A stretch of 13,054 bases of DNA. Origin: Acidimicrobiia bacterium (GTDB taxonomy: Bacteria; Actinomycetota; Acidimicrobiia; Acidimicrobiales; Poriferisodalaceae). Below are positions 8,465-13,054 of this stretch, in pieces; position 1 is the stretch's first letter, and each line of letters starts with the position of its first letter. The translations under genes and the position numbers were made by a program. The DNA is taken from positions 1 to 13,054 of the forward strand of contig JALSTE010000320.1 of NCBI GenBank assembly GCA_026983855.1. Reading direction: 5' to 3'. The notes under the pieces were generated by a model, which searched no databases, was not told the DNA's origin, and saw only the letters and a program-made list of their open reading frames with translations.

Positions 8465-8513
8465 CTTTTCTGACCTGGTGGGCCCCTGTGGGCGTCCCCC
8501 GAGGTCATAGATC
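8465..8513. repeat. Palindromic element, unit 2 (right arm decayed)
   Basis: This is the second copy of the 49-bp element at 8405..8453. The left arm is identical (8465..8476), and the 25-bp centre differs at two positions (8483 and 8485, both T to C). The right arm keeps only AGGTCA and then diverges (TAGATC). The left arm of this unit also forms a perfect 12-bp inverted repeat with the right arm of unit 1, across an 11-bp spacer (8442..8476). Confidence 0.9.
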
Positions 8514-8577
8514 GGTGTTTGGGGGTGGGTGGGGTGCTTGGGCAACTGGTATCCGCCACTGGGTCGGCGGCGATGCA

Positions 8578-8583
8578 TATATT
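8578..8583 (+). promoter_or_regulatory. Possible -10 box for the membrane-protein/surface-protein operon
   Basis: TATATT lies in the only AT-rich island of the region, about 110 bp before the proposed TTG start at 8693. No good -35 hexamer is found 16-18 bp upstream, so this is a weak call based on composition and location only. Confidence 0.25.
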
Positions 8584-8692
8584 CGGACTTGAAGCAGTTC
8601 GACCGCGCCCCGGGGCCGAATCGTCGGGCTCCGAGGATCAGTTGACCGCGTCGGGTGAAGTGCAGTCCGGCCGGAAGCGGAGGACGAGGGTT

Positions 8693-9196
8693 TTGTCACA
8701 ATCCGACGGGGTGGAGATGGCGGAACCCGATGAGGCCGAGCGCCTGCATCGTCCTTTGGCCCGTTGGGCGGTCGCGGCCCTGGCCGCCGTGGCCTTGGTG
8801 GGGGTCGGTTTCCTCGTGGGTCGCGCTGGTGGTGATCAGAGCGCGACAGCGGGCGGTGAAGCCCCCACCACCTCGGTTTCGACCCCCGGGACGGGATCCG
8901 GCCCGCTACCCGTCGAGCGCTGTGCCGGGCTCCAGAACCTGGTCGACGACCTGACCACCGGCGTCGTCGACTCTCAGTCCATCGCCACCATCGAGGCGCT
9001 GGGACGGAGTCTGCCCCCCGGTTACGGCGATGACGTCGACACCCTGCTGTCGGTCTACCGGGGCCTCGATGAGGGTGACATCGGCCTGCTGAACGACCGG
9101 GCCCAGATGTCCCGGGCCGAACAGGCGGCCGACCATATCTCGCGCTTCCTGATCGACGACTGCGGGGTCCGGGTGACCGGACCCACCACGGGTTGA
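8693..9196 (+). CDS. Small single-pass membrane protein with extracytoplasmic Cys pair, function unknown
   Basis: The proposed product has 167 residues. It has a polar N-terminus and one membrane helix at about 25-43 (WAVAALAAVALVGVGFLVG) preceded by Arg residues, suggesting the N-terminus is inside. A Ser/Thr/Gly/Pro-rich linker follows (about 45-72). The rest is a mostly helical outer domain with two cysteines, C77 (ERCAGLQ) and C157 (DDCGV), likely a disulfide. I do not recognise a named family. The TTG start at 8693 has GGAGG 9 bases upstream. An ATG at 8717 would give 159 residues and begin MAEPDE, but the purine-rich GGTGGAG touches it directly, which is poor spacing. The stop lies 10 bp before the start of the giant surface-protein gene, so the two are probably co-transcribed. 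It may serve that protein's export or anchoring, but this is inference. The CG(V) ending resembles the Cys motif in the transporter's tail domains. Confidence 0.75.
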   Translation: MSQSDGVEMAEPDEAERLHRPLARWAVAALAAVALVGVGFLVGRAGGDQSATAGGEAPTTSVSTPGTGSGPLPVERCAGLQNLVDDLTTGVVDSQSIATIEALGRSLPPGYGDDVDTLLSVYRGLDEGDIGLLNDRAQMSRAEQAADHISRFLIDDCGVRVTGPTTG

Positions 9197-9206
9197 GCGT
9201 CTGAAG

Positions 9207-12200
9207 GTGCGAGGCGGAACAGGGAACAGTCGGGCCTACGGGCGAAGGCCCCGTCGTCGGAGATTCCTCATCTGTTTGGCCGTGTTCTCGGCCCTCATCA
9301 CCGGTGTCTCGACCCTGGCCCCGCCGGAGGGCGTCGCGGCTCTCGTGGGCGAAGCCGGAGCCCGGGCCCAGACCGAGCCCGATCCCTTCGACCAATCGGT
9401 GGAGAGTCCCCCAAGCCGGGCCCTACTGGGCGACGCCGTCACCCCCGCCGGTCCCGGGGCCATGGTGGCCGAGGGAGCCCTCCTGAACGCCACCACCTCC
9501 GAATTGGTGGGGCCGGTGAGGGTCGAGATCGGGGATCTACCCCCGGGGATCGCTCTGGTGTCCATGGGCACCACGGCGGGGATCCTGGCCGAGGTGGACT
9601 GGGCCTGCGTGCCCCTGGACACCGGGGTCGTCTGCACCCTGGTCGACGCCGCTGATCTCACCACCCCGGTTTCCCTCCCGGCGGAGAGCCTCGCCCCCTG
9701 GAGGATGATCCTGAGGGTGGCGGATACGGCCGATCTGGGATCGGGCGTACGCATCACCATGGTCGCCGGCACCGACGGGGGAGCGCTGACGGCGCCCCTT
9801 GCGCTGGAGTTCGCCGCTCCGGCGGAGGGTGACCTCCCCCTCCTGGCCCGGATAGGGGTTCCAGCTGAGCTGGGGGCCGGTGAAACCGCGGTGACCACGG
9901 TCGATCTGATCGGGCTGGCGGCGGGGGGAACCGATCCCGGTTCGATTCGGGTGACGGGGCTGGTCCCCGGGGGATCAACCGATTGGGAGGCCGAGGGGGA
10001 GGGTTGGTCCTGCGTCGGGGGTCCCGAGGGTCCCTCCTGCACTCTGGAGGGCGGCCCCGGGGCCGGGGAGGAGGCTGCCCGCCTGACCGTTTCCTACCGG
10101 GCACCGCGGGACCTGGGTGACACCACCTTCGCCACGGTGGTGGAGGCGGCGGTGAACGGGGTCCTCCTGAGTTGGAGCGAGGCCCAGGAGACCACGGTGG
10201 TTCCCGGTGCCCTCCCCCAGCTGCTGGTGACGGCCCACCTCCCGGAATCCATCGTGGTGACCCCACCGGCCGAGGTTCCGCTCCAAGTGCGGGTCCAGGG
10301 GGTCAATGTGGGCGGGGCCGCGGGGCCGCTCATGGTGAGGGTCGGTCTCCCCCCGGGAATCTCAGCCGCCCCAATCGACGGAACCCGGGGCTGGGCCTGT
10401 GACCAGTCCGACTCCCGCTCCGTCACCTGCACGGCCCCGGCCGGCGAGGTATTCGTGGACACAGCATCGGGGCCGGTGGCCTCCCTGGAACTGACCCTCG
10501 AGGTGGCCACTGACACCCCACCGGGACTGGTCTCGGTGGCGGTCGAGTCCTCCATCGGGGGGGTCCCCGGCGATTCCGCGACCGGGGCGGAGAGTGCCAC
10601 CACGGTGGATCTGGTGCTGGCGGAGAGGGACGTGGCGTTCCTCGAACCCGTGGTTCTACGAGGTGGACCCGGAGGGGAACTGGAGCCGGTCCTCGACGGT
10701 GCCCCCCTGGAGCTGACCGTGGGAACCCGATTCGGGCTGGGCGCCCGGAACCTGGGCAGCGTCCCCTCGGAGCCCGATGACGGATACGGCTTTGAGGTCC
10801 GGCTCCCGGCCGGGCTCAGGGTCGAGCCATCGGCATCCGGCTGGGTCTGCGAGCGCACCGAGCTCGGAGCCGCCCCCTTCGTGGTGGGAACCCGGCTCGC
10901 ATGCACCGCCGAGCCGTCGGCTGAGGTGGCGCCCGATGGGGAGGTGCCACCGCTGATCCTCACCGTGACGGGGATGGATCGACGCCCCGGGTCCCTCACC
11001 CTGCCGGTGTCCTTCTCCCAGTCCCCCCCGGGTGGCGGGGAAGCCGGGGAGGGAGGGGGTGGCACCATCCCCATGGGTGTGCCGGTGCTGCTGGATGGGA
11101 ACCGTCCATTCTTGAGCGTCGATGTGACAACCGTGGAGCTCACCTCCGGTCGGGATGCGACGGTGGACCTGGAGCTGAGCAACCTGGGTCGGGGCCCCAC
11201 CTCGGATTGGTCGGTGCTGGTGGATCTCGGTGTCGGGTCCGGGGTGGCCTGGGGTGATTTGGCCCGGGCCCGACTGCGGGGGTCGGCCGACTCGGAGTTG
11301 TCGTGCCGCCCGGGGGTACCGGTGCGCAGCGGCCTGTTCGCCAACCTCAGGTCGGAACGTCTGATCGAGTGTCTCGGGTCCACCGTCATCGAGCCCTCTG
11401 AGGGCCTGGTGCTCAGCCTCCCGGTTTCGGTCGCCGCCGACGCGGACGGGGATACCAGGCTCCTGGTGCGGCCGGAGGCCTCGGAGGCCCCCGGAGAGGG
11501 GAACGATCCGGCAATCGTGGACCTGAGGATCGTCCCCCCGCTGAAGGCGGTGGCGACCAGCCTCCTCGGGGAACAGGCCGCCGGAACCGGGGTGGTGGTG
11601 CTGGATGGCCGCGACAGCACCGGAGCCGAGACCTGGGTCTGGCGACAGGTTCCCGTCGAGGGTGAGGAGGAGCCCGAGGTCGTGGTCCGGTGGGACGACG
11701 GGACCCTCGGGGGTGAGCGGGCCGGGCGCCTGGTGCGTATCAGAACCCCGGAGGTGGACACCCCCACCACCCTGGCCTTTGAGCTGGTGGTCGGGTCCGG
11801 CTCCCGGACCGACTCCACCCGGGTGACGGTCCGGATCGCGCCGGACACCACCCCGGGGAAGACCTCCCCCTCGGTCACCACCCCGGCCCCCACCACCCCG
11901 GCGGTCGCCCACCCACAACCCCGGGCCGACGACCTCATCGCGGCCTTGGCGATCGGCGATTCCACCTGGGCCGCCTACACCACGGTGGTGTCACTGGATC
12001 CGTCCTCGGTGGACTGGCACCTGGGCTACACCACTGGTGTCACCTTCTATCTGGATCCCTACCTGGGCCCGGAGCCGGTGGGCTCGGGCACCTTCCCGGC
12101 CGGTTCCGAGCTTTTCGAGCTCTTCCCCCTGCGGTACCACAACGACTCACTCTCCACCCCCAACGTCGCCCTGAGTCTGGAGTCGGTGAGGATCTTCACC

Positions 12201-13054
12201 CCCTGCTCCACCCCGGGTGGCTGCGACGTGACCACCCTCACGGCGACCATCTCCCCCATCGACGGGCTCACCGTGTACACCATCCCCGGGAGCGAGGCCC
12301 CCAGTGTCAAGGGAGCGGCCCGCACCGTGGAGTTTCGTTGGGTGCTGGGGTATCCCGACGCCTCCACCCCCATTCTGGAGCACCTGGTGCGGGTTCCGGT
12401 CAGCGAACCCGTTCCCACCGTCGACCCGGCCGTGTCCGGCTCGATCGTCCCCGCCGACTTCTTGGGCGACAGCGTCACCCTCGATCCCGGCGGCTGGAAC
12501 TTCAGCCCCACCCAGTACACATACGCCGTCTACTCCTGCGACGACGCCTCCCTCACCGGCTGTGTCCTCCGCCAGACGTTGACCTCGACCGGGAGCACCA
12601 CCTACACACCGGCGGAGGTCGACGCGGGGCGTCAGCTGAAGGTCGACATCACCGCGTCCAACGCCAACGGGCCCTCCGTTTCCCCCGGTGAGGGGCTCAG
12701 GACCGTCGACGCCCCGGCGTTCAGCACCCCGTTGGTGGAGACCTCCCCCACGACGGTGTCGGCACCCGTCGCCGGGGTGGCGGCCACCTACACCATTGGC
12801 ACCTTCGCCCCCGCCGGATGGACGATTGCCTCCCAGCGCTGGCAGGTGTGCGATGACCCCGCCGCCACGGTGGGTTGCACCGACGTGGGCATCGGAGTGA
12901 GCCACATCCCCGTCGTGGCCGACGTGAACCACTACCTGAGGGTCCTGGTCACCGTGAGCGACGGTACCGACCAGGCCGAGTTCGCCTCCGCCGCCCGTCT
13001 GGTGACCGGACCCGCCGCCACTTCCACCACCACACCCGGTGTCACGGTGGTGCA
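9207..13054 (+). CDS. Giant secreted modular surface protein (DUF11-like, PKD-like and Ig-like repeats), 3' end outside window
   Basis: One uninterrupted frame of 1,282 codons runs off the window. The Arg-rich N-terminus (YGRRPRRRRF) and hydrophobic core (about 20-38) form a Sec-type signal peptide. A possible cleavage site follows ARA (52-54). Five beta-sandwich-like repeats of about 130-150 residues follow, resembling DUF11/CARDB modules. Each carries a Cys pair: C134/C143, C269/C278, C398/C408, C548/C566 and C700/C722. The first four Cys pairs sit in a W-x-C context. A PKD-like domain (about 796-880, LDGRDSTGAETWVW) precedes a Thr/Pro linker (881-905). A spacer domain then has C1000/C1006. 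Two Ig-like repeats follow: about 1071-1169 with C1111/C1119, and about 1169-1271 with C1215/C1224. A Thr-rich stretch sits at the edge. I count only about four lysines. The GTG start at 9207 lacks a strong Shine-Dalgarno, and I found no better start. Likely roles are adhesin, S-layer-like or cell-surface matrix protein. No catalytic domain is visible. Domain names are by pattern recognition and approximate. Confidence 0.85.
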   Translation, partial: MRGGTGNSRAYGRRPRRRRFLICLAVFSALITGVSTLAPPEGVAALVGEAGARAQTEPDPFDQSVESPPSRALLGDAVTPAGPGAMVAEGALLNATTSELVGPVRVEIGDLPPGIALVSMGTTAGILAEVDWACVPLDTGVVCTLVDAADLTTPVSLPAESLAPWRMILRVADTADLGSGVRITMVAGTDGGALTAPLALEFAAPAEGDLPLLARIGVPAELGAGETAVTTVDLIGLAAGGTDPGSIRVTGLVPGGSTDWEAEGEGWSCVGGPEGPSCTLEGGPGAGEEAARLTVSYRAPRDLGDTTFATVVEAAVNGVLLSWSEAQETTVVPGALPQLLVTAHLPESIVVTPPAEVPLQVRVQGVNVGGAAGPLMVRVGLPPGISAAPIDGTRGWACDQSDSRSVTCTAPAGEVFVDTASGPVASLELTLEVATDTPPGLVSVAVESSIGGVPGDSATGAESATTVDLVLAERDVAFLEPVVLRGGPGGELEPVLDGAPLELTVGTRFGLGARNLGSVPSEPDDGYGFEVRLPAGLRVEPSASGWVCERTELGAAPFVVGTRLACTAEPSAEVAPDGEVPPLILTVTGMDRRPGSLTLPVSFSQSPPGGGEAGEGGGGTIPMGVPVLLDGNRPFLSVDVTTVELTSGRDATVDLELSNLGRGPTSDWSVLVDLGVGSGVAWGDLARARLRGSADSELSCRPGVPVRSGLFANLRSERLIECLGSTVIEPSEGLVLSLPVSVAADADGDTRLLVRPEASEAPGEGNDPAIVDLRIVPPLKAVATSLLGEQAAGTGVVVLDGRDSTGAETWVWRQVPVEGEEEPEVVVRWDDGTLGGERAGRLVRIRTPEVDTPTTLAFELVVGSGSRTDSTRVTVRIAPDTTPGKTSPSVTTPAPTTPAVAHPQPRADDLIAALAIGDSTWAAYTTVVSLDPSSVDWHLGYTTGVTFYLDPYLGPEPVGSGTFPAGSELFELFPLRYHNDSLSTPNVALSLESVRIFTPCSTPGGCDVTTLTATISPIDGLTVYTIPGSEAPSVKGAARTVEFRWVLGYPDASTPILEHLVRVPVSEPVPTVDPAVSGSIVPADFLGDSVTLDPGGWNFSPTQYTYAVYSCDDASLTGCVLRQTLTSTGSTTYTPAEVDAGRQLKVDITASNANGPSVSPGEGLRTVDAPAFSTPLVETSPTTVSAPVAGVAATYTIGTFAPAGWTIASQRWQVCDDPAATVGCTDVGIGVSHIPVVADVNHYLRVLVTVSDGTDQAEFASAARLVTGPAATSTTTPGVTVV

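Larger units (their letters stand above)
8349..8692. other. Divergent intergenic region carrying a palindromic tandem element
   Basis: These 344 bp separate the leftward glycosidase gene from the rightward membrane-protein gene. The left part (8380..8513) is built of a duplicated palindromic element, listed separately. The right part (about 8514..8692) has an open frame continuous with the next gene from a TTG at 8519, but it starts in repeat DNA and I do not take it as coding. The stretch contains one AT-rich island (GCATATATTC, 8575..8584) that could include a -10 box. Nothing else is recognisable. Confidence 0.7.

Noticed and set aside
8405..8513. CRISPR array or intrinsic terminator
   Set aside because: There are only two units with conserved rather than variable centres and no cas genes, so it is not CRISPR. 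It lies upstream of both flanking genes and lacks a T-run, so it is not a simple terminator.
8378..8578. 66-codon minus-strand frame with repeated peptide DLGGRPQ-x-PTRSEK
   Set aside because: The peptide repeat only reflects the 60-bp DNA repeat, which is a multiple of three. There is no ribosome binding site or known domain, and the palindromic DNA explains it better.
8519..8692. N-terminal extension of the small membrane protein from TTG at 8519
   Set aside because: The extension begins at the edge of the repeat, lacks a Shine-Dalgarno and has no recognisable content. The TTG at 8693 with GGAGG or the ATG at 8717 is more plausible.
10094..11965. 623-codon open frame on the minus strand
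   Set aside because: It is antisense to the surface-protein gene, Ser/Arg/Pro/Thr-rich and without recognisable motifs. The plus strand is open for the whole 3.8 kb and has a signal peptide and periodic Cys pairs.

Overview
The window is GC-rich, densely coding DNA with GTG and possibly TTG starts. It most likely comes from an actinobacterium. The long LeuRS with KMGKS, the Thr/Pro-rich extracytoplasmic linkers and the Cys-paired, nearly lysine-free surface proteins resemble Acidimicrobiia, but that placement is inference. No tRNA, rRNA, CRISPR array, IS element or phage gene is visible.

Layout: (1) 1..2333, minus strand: leucyl-tRNA synthetase (leuS), with its 3' end outside the window. (2) 2334..2512: divergent intergenic region. 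(3) 2513..5821, plus strand: an RND/MMPL-type membrane transporter. It carries an unusual C-terminal extension: an extra predicted membrane helix, Thr/Pro-rich linkers, and two nearly identical domains of about 80 residues, each with a Cys pair. A 120-bp stretch of these domains is identical at the DNA level. (4) 5847..8348, minus strand, convergent with the transporter: a family 3 glycoside hydrolase (beta-glucosidase type) with an inserted PA14 domain and no visible signal peptide. (5) 8349..8692: an intergenic region with an exact 60-bp-period duplication of a palindromic element. It contains three perfect 12-bp arms in alternating orientation and five AGGTCA-type half-sites. (6) 8693..9196, plus strand: a small single-pass membrane protein with an extracytoplasmic Cys pair. 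(7) 9207 to the window end, plus strand: at least 1,282 codons of a very large secreted surface protein. It has five beta-sandwich-like repeats with Cys pairs, a PKD-like domain, a spacer domain, and two Ig-like repeats before the edge.

Apart from leuS and the cytosolic-looking glycosidase, the window is about the cell envelope. The small membrane protein and the giant surface protein are 10 bp apart and probably form one transcription unit. The most unusual items are the recently duplicated Cys-pair domain at the outward-facing end of an RND transporter, the alternating palindromic array in the divergent promoter region, and the giant modular surface protein with its small membrane partner.
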